This document shows, one piece after another, positions 1 to 9,600 of a stretch of DNA of 64,000 bases. Every line of letters begins with the position of its first letter. Within the stretch, counting starts at the first letter, position 1. Made by a program: the position numbers and the translations under genes. Below the pieces are notes generated by a model. It had not been told where the DNA came from. It was given only the letters and a program-made list of their open reading frames with translations, and searched no databases. The stretch spans positions 1,674,001 to 1,738,000 of the forward strand of contig NZ_JAVRHX010000001.1 of NCBI RefSeq assembly GCF_031846345.1, given 5' to 3'. This stretch comes from Glaciecola petra (lineage in GTDB: Bacteria; Pseudomonadota; Gammaproteobacteria; Enterobacterales; Alteromonadaceae).

Positions 1-146
1 AAGAAAACATCATGACGTTCATGTTTGAAGCCTTCGACGAGCCATGGAAAGGTTCAGCTGATGCAGCTGAGCCTGAAAAACACTGGGGCTTCTTCTTTGT
101 TGATAGAACACCTAAACCGGTCATGAATGGCGTATTTGGCGGTTAA
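1..146 (+). CDS. C-terminal end of a GH17-type beta-glucanase (partial)
   Basis: The reading frame enters from outside the window (first full codon at 3) and stops at 144-146, giving 47 residues. They include FEAFDEPWKG, then EKHWGFFFVDRTPKP, which resembles the end of glycoside hydrolase family 17 beta-1,3-glucanase domains (a conserved EAFDEPWK stretch followed by a WG..-DR segment). If so, the protein acts on laminarin-like beta-glucans, which fits a marine polysaccharide degrader that also carries an alginate lyase at 5 kb. The catalytic residues lie outside the window, so activity and secretion cannot be judged. The family call rests only on this short tail. Confidence 0.55.
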   Translation, partial: ENIMTFMFEAFDEPWKGSADAAEPEKHWGFFFVDRTPKPVMNGVFGG

Positions 147-154
147 TACCGCTA

Positions 155-1480
155 TTAAACATCCGGTTTTTTGGTAACGCTTTTAGGTGTTGTTTTTGCC
201 ACTGGTTTTTTAATCGGAGTTCCCTTAGGCGCTTTCGGTGAAGCTGCTTTTGTTGGAGTCGTTTTTTTAGATGCTGCTTTTGCAGCAGGCTTAGGTTTCG
301 CCGCCGTCTTCTTCGTAGCTGGCTTAACACTGGCAGTATTATTAGTCATGTTATTGGTGCTTCCACCCCCAACGGCATCCATTTTTTTCTTGTTTCGTTT
401 AAAGGCGATAATCATCAATTTAGTACTATAAATTGAAATAGAATGGTCAGCCAACAATTTGGTAAATGGTAAGGACTTATAAAAGAGCGCTTTAATACGG
501 AACCAAAAACTTACTGTATAAAGTACCTTTACGTCATCAAAATCTCCAGGCTTGCAATTTGTTAAGTAACGCATATTGCCAGCGTGCATATAACCACCAA
601 ACTTCTCTTGCAGATACAAAGCCGTTTTTTGCCCAATCGAGGGAAGACATTTTATTATTAAAGCTAATAACGAAACGGTAGTATCACCTGGTGGCAGCAT
701 AGTTACGCAGTCGGCAGCATTCACTAATCGATGAATTGGCGTTTTAATGTTATTTATCCACTCATCATTTCCCACTCGTGGCGAGCCATATGTATAGCAG
801 GCGGCTAAGCCACCTTTGTGATGAATTAACTTAGTAGCTACGGTGGCTAAGGCCCCACCTAAACTATGCCCTGTAATATACAAGGGTTTATCTACGCACT
901 GTTCACTAAGTAATTGAGTTTCTAGCTCGTTTCTTATCTCGTTATAAGCATCATAAAAACCAGAATGGATCATACCCCGTGTTTCACATTTTCTAATACT
1001 TGCTTTTGCATCTGCTTTTATATCTGCAAGGCTATCAGTTTCAGTTCCTCTGAAAACCAGAACCATATAACTTCCGTTTTCAACTAAAATCGCCTGCGTG
1101 CCACCACGATCAAAAGTCGCAATAGTTTTGAAGTCAAATTCAGCCAATTGCGCTCCTAAAAGCTGGCTATTCCCTTCATGGTCGTAGGCGACTTGCTCAA
1201 TCAATTGAGTCAATAACTGTGCTCTGTCTGCATCAATCATACGCGCTATACGGTCGACAAAATAAGTCTTAATATATTCTTGTTGATCGCCAGCATTGCC
1301 GTCGGCTGAATTGACCGCTCCAAACAGGGGATTAAATTTAATATAAACCAATTCAGACAAGACCGACATTACCCACGCGGTTCGGTCACTGTATGCTTGA
1401 CGGTAGGAAGGCAACTCTAAATCCAACAACTTAGCTGCTTTTTCCTTTTTTTCTAAGGACGTAAAATAACTTTCTGGCAT
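155..1480 (-). CDS. Class 3 lipase-fold hydrolase with a long Lys/Ala/Pro-rich tail
   Basis: 441 residues. The alpha/beta-hydrolase core of lipase family 3 is clear: LVFRGT near residue 141 (oxyanion strand), nucleophile elbow GHSLGGA with Ser206, YGSPRVGN near 231, probable catalytic Asp257 in NAADCVTMLPP and His299 in YMHAGN. Such enzymes hydrolyse acylglycerols or other esters. No signal peptide is seen, so a cytoplasmic site is likely. From about residue 375 the chain becomes a low-complexity basic tail of AAKKTAAKPKP-type repeats (about 65 residues), like histone H1 or AlgP tails and unusual on a lipase. It faces the GH17 gene tail to tail (8 bp gap). The substrate is unknown. Confidence 0.8.
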   Translation of the reverse strand: MPESYFTSLEKKEKAAKLLDLELPSYRQAYSDRTAWVMSVLSELVYIKFNPLFGAVNSADGNAGDQQEYIKTYFVDRIARMIDADRAQLLTQLIEQVAYDHEGNSQLLGAQLAEFDFKTIATFDRGGTQAILVENGSYMVLVFRGTETDSLADIKADAKASIRKCETRGMIHSGFYDAYNEIRNELETQLLSEQCVDKPLYITGHSLGGALATVATKLIHHKGGLAACYTYGSPRVGNDEWINNIKTPIHRLVNAADCVTMLPPGDTTVSLLALIIKCLPSIGQKTALYLQEKFGGYMHAGNMRYLTNCKPGDFDDVKVLYTVSFWFRIKALFYKSLPFTKLLADHSISIYSTKLMIIAFKRNKKKMDAVGGGSTNNMTNNTASVKPATKKTAAKPKPAAKAASKKTTPTKAASPKAPKGTPIKKPVAKTTPKSVTKKPDV

Positions 1481-1726
1481 GTCTAGTTCCTTTTAGCTCA
1501 ACTGTGAGCTATCTCTACTGAGAGCCTGCTCTGCAATGAAGTTACACAATACAAGCGCGCTTTACAAGCATAGACTTACTTTGAAACATGCATCAAAACA
1601 AACTACGCAGAAACCTTGCAATATGGGCTCAATAAGTAACGGCATACTAATTTGCATGGGGCTTGTTTAAGGTCTATTCTATCAAGGTAATTTTTGTTTA
1701 AATCACTTTTTACAGCAGGACAAGGC

Positions 1727-2428
1727 ATGACAAACACTGTGAGCTACTCGCTAGATAACAATGTCGCGACTATTACAATGGACGACGGTAAAGCTAACGC
1801 ATTATCAAGCGACACCATTGCAAACTTAAACGCCGCTTTTGATATGGCTGAAGCTGATGATGCCATTGTTATATTGACCGGAAGAGATGGCGTTTTTTCA
1901 GGCGGTTTCAACTTAAAAGAAATGCAAAAAGGCCAGGCTGAGGCCTTACTTCTTACATCTAAAGGCTCAAAATTAGCGCGCAGAATTTTAGCCTTTCCAA
2001 AACCTGTTATTGCACTAGCTACCGGGCACAGTATTGCAATGGGAGCATTTTTATTGCTTGCCTGCGATTATCGAATGATTGCTCAGGGCGATTTTAAAGT
2101 AGGCTTAAATGAAACCCTAATTGGTATGACTATGCATAATTTTGGGATTGAACTTGCGCGATATCGCTTGGCCAAAAACTACTTTAATCGTTGTGTGATT
2201 AATGCCGAAATATTTGATCCTCAAGGTGCTGTGGATGCTGGGTTTATAGACCGGATTGTACCTCAAGAACAAATGCCAATGGCAGCAGCAATGGCAGGCA
2301 AAATGTTCGCTCAATTAGACATGACTGCATTTAGAAATACTAAAATGCGCTCGCGCATAGAAGCTTTTGCTATTTTAGACAAAGCGATTGAAGACGACTT
2401 GGACCCATCAAAAGTGCATGCCGTATAA
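1727..2428 (+). CDS. Enoyl-CoA hydratase/isomerase (crotonase) family protein
   Basis: 233 residues from the ATG at 1727, which is preceded by an AGGACAAGG Shine-Dalgarno stretch; a TTG at 1694 in the same frame has no such site. The crotonase fold is recognisable from the N-terminal strand SYSLDNNVATITMDDGKANA, the oxyanion-hole segment FSGGFNLKEM and the second one, HSIAMGAFLLLACDYRM. The family acts on acyl-CoA thioesters (hydration, isomerisation or hydrolysis). The usual hydratase Glu pair is not evident, so the exact reaction is open. It stands alone with its own upstream region of about 240 bp. Confidence 0.85.
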   Translation: MTNTVSYSLDNNVATITMDDGKANALSSDTIANLNAAFDMAEADDAIVILTGRDGVFSGGFNLKEMQKGQAEALLLTSKGSKLARRILAFPKPVIALATGHSIAMGAFLLLACDYRMIAQGDFKVGLNETLIGMTMHNFGIELARYRLAKNYFNRCVINAEIFDPQGAVDAGFIDRIVPQEQMPMAAAMAGKMFAQLDMTAFRNTKMRSRIEAFAILDKAIEDDLDPSKVHAV

Positions 2429-2431
2429 AGC

Positions 2432-2884
2432 TTAGAAGTTTGTCTGCGTCGCCTGCCATTTTTCAATGTCTTGTGACGTAGCGCTTTCATTGCATTCGCC
2501 CACTAACTGAATTTCAGTGCTCACCGCAGTAAAATCAAGCTCAATATAGCCTGTTCGACAGAATCCATTTGCTAACAAATATTCATCTAGTCTTTCAATA
2601 AAATCTTCTTTAAATTTTTCATTGTTAGCACCACCTCGCTCATAACCACCGCCGCGTTTGCTTTGTCTTGTTTGAAACTGTTCCTTGCTTCTTATTAAGC
2701 CAAGTGTATTCAAGCCTTTTGTTCGCGATATTAATAAATAAGTAAAACGTTTCGAACCCGCTTCATCAATTTCAGTAGTAAACACTTCTCTCATATTTGA
2801 AAAAGCTTGTTCTTTTGAGGTACAAGCACTCAACATACTGAACGCTAGCAATACTAACAAAACGGGTTTATACAACTTTTGCAC
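2432..2884 (-). CDS. Putative lipoprotein of unknown function
   Basis: 150 residues starting MQKLYKPVLLVLLAFSML followed by the lipobox SAC-T, so signal peptidase II cleavage before Cys21 and lipid anchoring are expected. The mature part is polar, with two more Cys residues (in FCRTGY and GECNE) that could pair. No family was recognised. It converges with the crotonase gene, their stop codons being only 3 bp apart, and is read from the divergent region shared with the 3056 gene. Reality is supported by the clean lipoprotein signal and the length of the open frame. Confidence 0.7.
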   Translation of the reverse strand: MQKLYKPVLLVLLAFSMLSACTSKEQAFSNMREVFTTEIDEAGSKRFTYLLISRTKGLNTLGLIRSKEQFQTRQSKRGGGYERGGANNEKFKEDFIERLDEYLLANGFCRTGYIELDFTAVSTEIQLVGECNESATSQDIEKWQATQTNF

Positions 2885-3055
2885 TTAACTCCTCCTTTTT
2901 TGTTACGCAACATTATCACTAGGGCTAAACTGCATGCAACATAAACAAAGTATTGAGCTCCAATTTACCTTATACAACTACTTACAATCAGTGTTTTGTT
3001 GGACGATAAATAATGTGCTAGCCTATAACAAATTGGTTATTTTTATGGCAATACA

Positions 3056-4288
3056 ATGCAAAATTTCTCTCTCAACCTTCTCAAGATAATCATGGTAAGT
3101 CTATGTGTAATTTCGACTAGCTCTGCAAATCAAGCCCAGAAGTATGAACAACAGAAATCTTTATATTTCAATATGTGTAGTTCGCTGGCGAGGCCAAATG
3201 TTGACTGTACTTGTGTCGCAAAAGCGCACGCTACTTATTCTCATTTAAGCCCAAATCAACAATATGCAGATTTCTTGATAGAAACATATAAAAATAGTAT
3301 TGGCATGCCGAACAAAAAGGACGAAGCATTTGAACGCTACCTGGCTGGGCGAAACAGTCAAGTTGCTCAAATTGAAATATATAACGCGTTTAGTGAGTAT
3401 GAGCGTTACGACCCTTTTTATGAAGAAGTAAACGGCTGCGTTATTGATAAACAACCAAAGGTCGACATCCCTCCTTTACCTACAGAGCCTATTTTCAAAC
3501 AAGTATATGACTACAGAGTAAATAGTACTGGTACGCAACGACTAGAGCGTTGCATATTAAATGAAACATCAAAGGTCTTAAACAGCGACGAACTCGCCGC
3601 TTTGCATTATGTGTATTATCGAGGTGTAAATGCGACTATATTGCAAAATAAACTTGGTTTGGCTGAGCAAGAGGCTAAACTGAACGCTGATAAAGCATCG
3701 AAAAAATTTGAAAATTATCAAAACTCTGTTCGTAATGTAAGTAATTATTGCGCAGCTTTGTTAGCCCCTGAAGAATTATCCACAGGTACACTCATTCAAC
3801 GCTTTGTGAGAGACGCTGAACAACGCGCGGGCGCGCCTGTTGGCCTAGAATCAATAGATATTAATATTGCGCGAGGAAATGTTAGCAATAAATTTGGTGA
3901 CGAAGTGGCAGCCTTGCAAGCTGAGGTTGACAACATCAAACGTGACTCATCACAACAGAATCAAGGTAAGGAAGCCGTCGATTCAATCAAAAATAGTGAT
4001 GCTATTAAACAGGCACAAGCACTAATGAACACAAAGGCAATGAGTGCCACTGAAACCTTACTTAGCGAGGGTTGTACAAAAGCAGGGCAAACAAAAACAT
4101 ATTGTGACTGTTTTGTTGACAATTTTTTGAAAGAAATTGGTGAAGAAGGTGGAGCAGCGGCCTTACCGGTAATTGCAGATGGCATCAGTGATACACAAAC
4201 AATGAGTTTAATGAAAAATATCAATCAAGCCACTTACATGCAAGATGTTATGACCGCTCAAGCTATTTCAGCTCGCTGCGAAGGTTAA
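3056..4288 (+). CDS. Exported protein with a duplicated C-x9-C-x-C cysteine module, function unknown
   Basis: 410 residues with an N-terminal signal-like segment (about residues 7-25, ending near SSANQAQ). Two copies of the same cysteine pattern flank the protein: Cys41-x9-Cys51-x-Cys53 with a later Cys128, and Cys340-x9-Cys350-x-Cys352 with Cys408 two residues before the end. A middle part holds ERC (about 165) and NYC (about 233). The layout suggests disulfide-bonded helical modules in the periplasm, with a polar Gln/Lys/Asp-rich linker around 275-325. No known family was recognised. It is followed closely by the bPH2 gene and may share its transcript. Confidence 0.7.
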   Translation: MQNFSLNLLKIIMVSLCVISTSSANQAQKYEQQKSLYFNMCSSLARPNVDCTCVAKAHATYSHLSPNQQYADFLIETYKNSIGMPNKKDEAFERYLAGRNSQVAQIEIYNAFSEYERYDPFYEEVNGCVIDKQPKVDIPPLPTEPIFKQVYDYRVNSTGTQRLERCILNETSKVLNSDELAALHYVYYRGVNATILQNKLGLAEQEAKLNADKASKKFENYQNSVRNVSNYCAALLAPEELSTGTLIQRFVRDAEQRAGAPVGLESIDINIARGNVSNKFGDEVAALQAEVDNIKRDSSQQNQGKEAVDSIKNSDAIKQAQALMNTKAMSATETLLSEGCTKAGQTKTYCDCFVDNFLKEIGEEGGAAALPVIADGISDTQTMSLMKNINQATYMQDVMTAQAISARCEG

Positions 4289-4355
4289 AAACTAAATAAA
4301 GCGCTATTGTATTAAAGGTTTTGCCTTGCTAACCTCATCAGTAACGTTTTTTAAG

Positions 4356-4892
4356 ATGGATGAGTCTATGATGCAAGAGACACCGTTAAAATCTGCAGAG
4401 TTTGATCCTAAAGTAAAACAATATTGGTTAGTAGTTTGGTTATTGCTATCAATTGTTACTTTATTTCTTATTCCCTTTATTCCCATCACAATCATTATTA
4501 TCTTGTTAGTGTCGCAAAGCATTTTAGACGCTATGTCTGCCGAGCTATTTGACAGAAAATTAGTGGTAAAAAAGGGCATACTCTTTAAAGTCGAAAAATC
4601 TATACCTTTAGAAAAAATAACCGATGTGGGCCTAACTCAAGGTCCGGTAATGCGCATGTTTGGACTGTATAGGCTTGACTTCGAAACGGCCGGTCAGTCA
4701 GGTGCAGGTGCACTTGTATCTAAGCTGGGCATAGTGGACGCCATAGAATTTAGAGAATCAATACTCGCGCAAAAAGACAGTTTAACCATCACTGCACCTG
4801 CATCAACAGATGAAAAGCCTACAGATACCCTTGTAGAGATCTTAGATACCCTCAAAGATATTAAACACTTACTAGAAAATAAGCCTAGCTAA
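4356..4892 (+). CDS. Bacterial PH (bPH2) domain membrane protein
   Basis: About 178 residues. A hydrophobic pair of helices (roughly residues 25-65 from the 4356 ATG) is followed by a bPH2 domain: LVVKKGILFKVEKSIPLEKITDV and then GLYRLDFETAG, the characteristic strand pattern of YdbS/YdbT-like proteins. The C-terminal tail is acidic and ends in a short amphipathic helix (LVEILDTLKDIKHLLENK). The start is uncertain: ATG codons at 4356, 4368 and 4371 are in frame, and the only SD-like stretch (GGATGAG at 4358-4364) fits 4371 best. The family is membrane-associated and poorly understood. Confidence 0.75.
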   Translation: MDESMMQETPLKSAEFDPKVKQYWLVVWLLLSIVTLFLIPFIPITIIIILLVSQSILDAMSAELFDRKLVVKKGILFKVEKSIPLEKITDVGLTQGPVMRMFGLYRLDFETAGQSGAGALVSKLGIVDAIEFRESILAQKDSLTITAPASTDEKPTDTLVEILDTLKDIKHLLENKPS

Positions 4893-4916
4893 CTAAGGTT
4901 GACATACAAACTATAA

Positions 4917-4949
4917 ACAAAATATGACGAGACTCTCGGCATATTTTGT
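4917..4949 (+). terminator. Hairpin downstream of the bPH2 gene, possible terminator
   Basis: ACAAAATATG at 4917-4926 pairs with CATATTTTGT at 4940-4949. Inside, after one mismatch, CGAG pairs with CTCG around an ACT loop. The T-rich 3' arm and following TGTG make a plausible Rho-independent terminator 25 bp after the stop codon. Confidence 0.45.
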
Positions 4950-5012
4950 TGTGCATGTTGACAAAGTTGTCATTACCATTTACTTTCCAGTTGATAACCA
5001 AACAAATTTTAA

Positions 5013-5042
5013 GGTATAACCAAATTTATAATTGGTAATACC
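5013..5042. promoter_or_regulatory. Inverted repeat just upstream of the alginate lyase start
   Basis: GGTATAACCAA (5013-5023) and TTGGTAATACC (5032-5042) are inverted copies with one mismatch and an 8-nt spacer. The repeat ends just before the Shine-Dalgarno sequence, so it could be an operator for a substrate-responsive repressor or an mRNA hairpin controlling initiation. No regulator gene lies next to it. Confidence 0.4.
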
Positions 5043-5056
5043 AAAAAGGCATGCAC

Positions 5057-6619
5057 GTGGTAAAAATAAAATTAGTTAGTAAAGTAGCAATAGTGACAAT
5101 ATGTCTGTCGACGCTTTTCTCATGTGGTGGCGGTTCTGTGCGAGATGATGCAGTGCTTCCCGTTGCGCCAGTCACACCACCGGTAATACCACCAACCGGT
5201 ATTGCAGACCCTATATTTCCGCCAAATAATTCGGTGACTAATTGCAACGGGTTAGATTTCATTGAACGCATTAGTGTTGAATCTGACTCCGTCGCTACCA
5301 GCGGCTTTGAAGCTAGTAAGGCTATAGATAACGACCTTACAAATGAAAGTCGTTGGCAGAGCAGTGAAAATGGCGCTGAACTTACTATCGATTTAGGCTA
5401 TCGACATTTACTGAAGGAAATCGGTACAGCTTGGTACATGGGCGACGCGCAAATTTCGACCTTCGATTTATTTGTTTCTGAAGATGGCATCGATTATACA
5501 CGAATTTTAACAAATCAAAGCAGCAGCGGTACTACTGATGCGTTAGAGCGCTTTGAAGTAAGCAATACCATTACACGATTTGTCCGTTTTGTCAGCTTTG
5601 GTGCTAACGACGCTGCCAATATGTTGGGTGAAACTGCCTTGAAAGAATTAGCTGTGTTTGCTTGTCCACTCGATGTAGATGTGGTGCCATTGCAAACACA
5701 AACTGTCGATCTTGCTCAGTATCAATTAGATCCGAATGTTGCGCCCGGCGAAAATTTTGATTTACTTACTTGGGCCTTAGATACTCCTCGAACTGATCCT
5801 AGCGATGGTTTTTCGCTTCGCGCCAGTGAACGAGATTTAGACCAGGGCTTTGAAGACGATGACCACTTCTACACCGCATCTGACGGTGCGATGGTTTTTC
5901 GATCAACCATATTTGGTGCAAAAACGTCTGCAAACACTAGTTTTACACGCAGTGAATTACGCGAAATGTTGCGCCGAGGCAACACTAGCATCAGTACTCA
6001 GGGAGTTAATCAAAATAATTGGATCTTAGGGTATCAACCTAATCCGGGTAGACCTGTTGGTGGCAGAGGAGGTTCACTTAAAGCCACATTGCGCATAGAT
6101 AAGGTCACATTGGACGGCAGTCAATCGCACACGGGTCGCTTAATTGTTGGGCAAATACATGCTGGTAGTGACGAACCCATTCGTTTGTACTATAAAAAGT
6201 TTCCAAATAATGAGCGTGGCTACATATACTTCGCCCACGAACTTAACGGTGGCGAAGATATTTGGAAAATGGTGCTAGGCCCAACGCATTCCAATACCGA
6301 TAATCAACCTATATTTACCGCTAATATTGACCAAGGCATTGCTCTAGAAGAAATATTTTCTTATGAAATTGAACAACAAGGCGCTCGCATAGATGTATTC
6401 ATTCGGCGCGGTGACTTAAATGGGCCAATCATCGCCCATCAGTTTATTGATATGGAAGCAGAAAATAGCGGCTATGACCAAACATCGGTGTGGAATTACT
6501 TCAAAGCCGGTGCATATTCACAAAACAATACTGGTGATAGCGGCGATGCAAATGGCGTTGGCTCAGACTACGACCAAGTACGTTTCTATTATTTGAGCAA
6601 TACGCACGGTGAGCAATAA
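5057..6619 (+). CDS. Secreted lipoprotein alginate lyase, F5/8C (CBM32-like) + PL7
   Basis: About 520 residues. The signal ends in a lipobox-like LFSC-GGG, so the protein is probably an outer-membrane or surface lipoprotein. Residues about 60-190 form an F5/8 type C / CBM32-like carbohydrate-binding domain (FEASKAIDNDLTNESRWQS...). From about 215 a polysaccharide lyase family 7 domain carries the three hallmarks: RSELREML (near 297), QIH (QIHAG, the polyguluronate-type variant) and YFKAGAYSQ near the end. It cleaves alginate by beta-elimination. The GTG at 5057 is preferred because AAAAAGG (5043-5049) lies 7 nt before it; the in-frame ATG at 5051 would have only a 1-nt spacer. An inverted repeat precedes the gene. 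Confidence 0.9.
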   Translation: MVKIKLVSKVAIVTICLSTLFSCGGGSVRDDAVLPVAPVTPPVIPPTGIADPIFPPNNSVTNCNGLDFIERISVESDSVATSGFEASKAIDNDLTNESRWQSSENGAELTIDLGYRHLLKEIGTAWYMGDAQISTFDLFVSEDGIDYTRILTNQSSSGTTDALERFEVSNTITRFVRFVSFGANDAANMLGETALKELAVFACPLDVDVVPLQTQTVDLAQYQLDPNVAPGENFDLLTWALDTPRTDPSDGFSLRASERDLDQGFEDDDHFYTASDGAMVFRSTIFGAKTSANTSFTRSELREMLRRGNTSISTQGVNQNNWILGYQPNPGRPVGGRGGSLKATLRIDKVTLDGSQSHTGRLIVGQIHAGSDEPIRLYYKKFPNNERGYIYFAHELNGGEDIWKMVLGPTHSNTDNQPIFTANIDQGIALEEIFSYEIEQQGARIDVFIRRGDLNGPIIAHQFIDMEAENSGYDQTSVWNYFKAGAYSQNNTGDSGDANGVGSDYDQVRFYYLSNTHGEQ

Positions 6620-6667
6620 TATTAGCTGTAGGTAAATTAGGCCCATTTAAACCCACAGGTTTATCGA

Positions 6668-9600
6668 CTAATTAGAGCGCCATAAGTAATACATAGCAGG
6701 TAATACAATAAGCGTTAATACCACGGCGCTTAGCATTCCACCTACCATAGGTGCAGCAATTCTGCTCATGATTTCTGACCCTGTTCCACTACCATACATC
6801 ACTGGCAATAAACCAAATATAATAGATGTAGAGGTCATCATGACAGGTCTTATGCGCATTTTAGAGCCTTCCATAATAGCTTGCTTTAAATCCTCTTGAG
6901 TATATTGTGTGCCTAAATCAGCATACTTATTGTCTAGGTAAGTGAGCATGATAATACCTATTTCGACTGCCACACCCGCAAGGGCAATAAAGCCAACTCC
7001 CACAGCAACAGAATAGTTAAAGCCAGATATGTAAAGCAGCCATATTCCCCCAATCAGGGCAAAAGGCAGCGTGCCTATTATCATGAGAACTTGGGGAAAA
7101 CTTCGAAAGCTCGCATACAAAAGGATCACAATGATAGCGAGTGTAAGGGGCACAACATAAGCCAACTTTGCCTTCGCCCGCTCCATATATTCGTACTGAC
7201 CACTAAAGGTAATCGAGTATCCTACGGGCAAATCTACACGCTGCTCGATAATTGCTTTTGCACTATCAACATACTCCCCCACATCAATGTTCTCAATATC
7301 AATATAAACCCAGCCGTTTGGTCTGGCGTTTTCACTTTTAATACTTGCGGGTCCTTCTTCTATAACAAGATTCGCCACATCACCTAATTTAATATGCGCA
7401 CCACTTGGCGTAACAAATGGTAATGCTTGAAGTTGTGTGGGGGAATCTCTATATGACTGAGGAAAGCGCACTTGCACGGGATAGCGTTCTAAGCCTTCTA
7501 CGCTATTTGTAAGATTGATGCCGCCTACCGCACTGCCAATAAAAGACTGTATATCAGCTATATTTAGACCGTATCTAGCCGCTTGTTTACGATTAATATC
7601 AATAGTAATGTATTTGCCACCCGCAGCACGTTCAGCATATACCGAAGCAGTGCCTTCAAGTTCCGACAATACAGTTTCTAACTGTTGTCCTATTTGCTGT
7701 ATAAGCGCTAGATCTGGCCCGCCAATCTTTATACCCACTGGGGTTTTGATACCTGTCGCTAACATATCAATACGCGTTTTTATTGGCATTACCCAAGCAT
7801 TGGTTAAACCCGGAAAGTTAATTAACGTTTCTAACTCTTCAATAAGTGCGGAGGTATCTATGCCCTCTCGCCATTGCGCTTTAGGTTTGAGTTGTATGGT
7901 TGTTTCTATCATAGTAAGTGGCGCTGGATCGGTTGCAGTATTTGCTCTGCCAACTTTACCAAACACATTAGCTACCTCTGGGATTGTTTTAATTAGCTTG
8001 TCTGTTTGCTGTAAAATATCCCTTGCTTCACCAATTGAGACCCCTGCATAGGTAGTTGGCATGTACATTAAATCACCTTCATCTAAGGGCGGAATAAATT
8101 CACTGCCTATTTTTGAAGCCGGCCAAAAGCCAATACACAACATAATAATGGTTACACCAATAGTCAGCTTTGGAAAGCGAAGTACTTGCTTCAAAACGGG
8201 CTCGTATACACTGATTAATGCGCTGTTTATTGGGTTTTTGCGCTCAGGCATTATGCTGCCACGAACAAAGTAACCCATCAGCACGGGCACAAGTGTAATC
8301 GCAAGTATTGCAGCTGCCGCCATCGCATATGTTTTGGTGTACGCTAGTGGCGAAAACATTCGGCCTTCTTGTGCTTCTAGGGTAAATACCGGCACAAAAC
8401 TAATGGTTATAATCAATAAAGAGAAGAATAATGAAGGCCCTACTTCACTTGCAGATTGAGCCACAATTTGCCAACGATTTTGTGATGATAATGGTGTTCT
8501 TTCTATATGTTTGTGCATGTTTTCAACCAGCACTATCGCCCCATCAATCATTGCGCCAATCGCAATTGCAATGCCGCCCAAAGACATAATATTGGCATTA
8601 ATACCCTGTATATGCATTACAATAAAGGCTGCCAATATGCCAATGGGTAAACTCACAATAACAACTAATGATGAGCGAATATGAAATAAAAACACGATAC
8701 AAATAAGCACCACCACGGCAAATTCGACAAGGAGTTTTGTGCTTAGATTCTCTATAGAGCGTTCAATTAAGCCTGATCTATCGTAAACGTTTATTACTTT
8801 TACGCCGTCTGGCAAACTACTTTTAAGCGCTTCTAATTTAGCTTTAACTTTTTCGATAGTTGCTTGTGCATTTTCACCAAAACGCATCACAACAATACCG
8901 CCAACCACCTCTCCTTCACCGTTAAGTTCAGCAAGGCCGCGACGAATTTGTGGGCCTATTTGCACACGCGCTATATCCTTAATTAAAATAGGTGTACCGT
9001 TATTATTAGCGCTGCTAACGAGCCCAATGGGTATGTCCTCGATATCTTGTTTATTCGAAATATACCCGGTCGTGCGAACCATATACTCGGTTTCTGCTAG
9101 TTCAATTACCGACGCCCCCGACTCTTGGTTTCCGCGTTGTATAGCCATTTGCACATGCGCTAATGGAATATTAAAAGCTTGCAGTTTGATGGGATCAACC
9201 ACAACTTGGTATTGCTTCACCATACCGCCGACAGTTGCGACTTCAGATACACCCGGAACTGATTGCAACTCGTACTTTAGGAACCAGTTTTGCAGACTGG
9301 TAAGTTCGCTTAAGTCATGTTGCCCAGTTCTATCGACTAATGCATACTGATAAATCCAACCCACGCCTGTTGCATCTGGCCCAAGCTGTGGCTTTGCAGA
9401 TGATGGCAGACGCGGCGCTACCTGAGATAAGTATTCCAATACACGGCTACGTGCCCAATAAAGGTCGGTATTATCCTCAAAAATGATGTACACATATGAA
9501 TCCCCAAAAAACGAAAATCCCCTCACCGTTTTTGCACCCGGAACTGACAACATAGCGGTGGTCAAGGAATAAGTCACTTGGTCTTCAACTACCTGTGGCG

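Noticed and set aside
7515..8051. 178-codon open frame on the plus strand
   Set aside because: It is antisense to the highly conserved cusA gene, with no recognisable domain or ribosome-binding site. The same holds for the plus-strand frames at 8061-8273 and 9027-9350.
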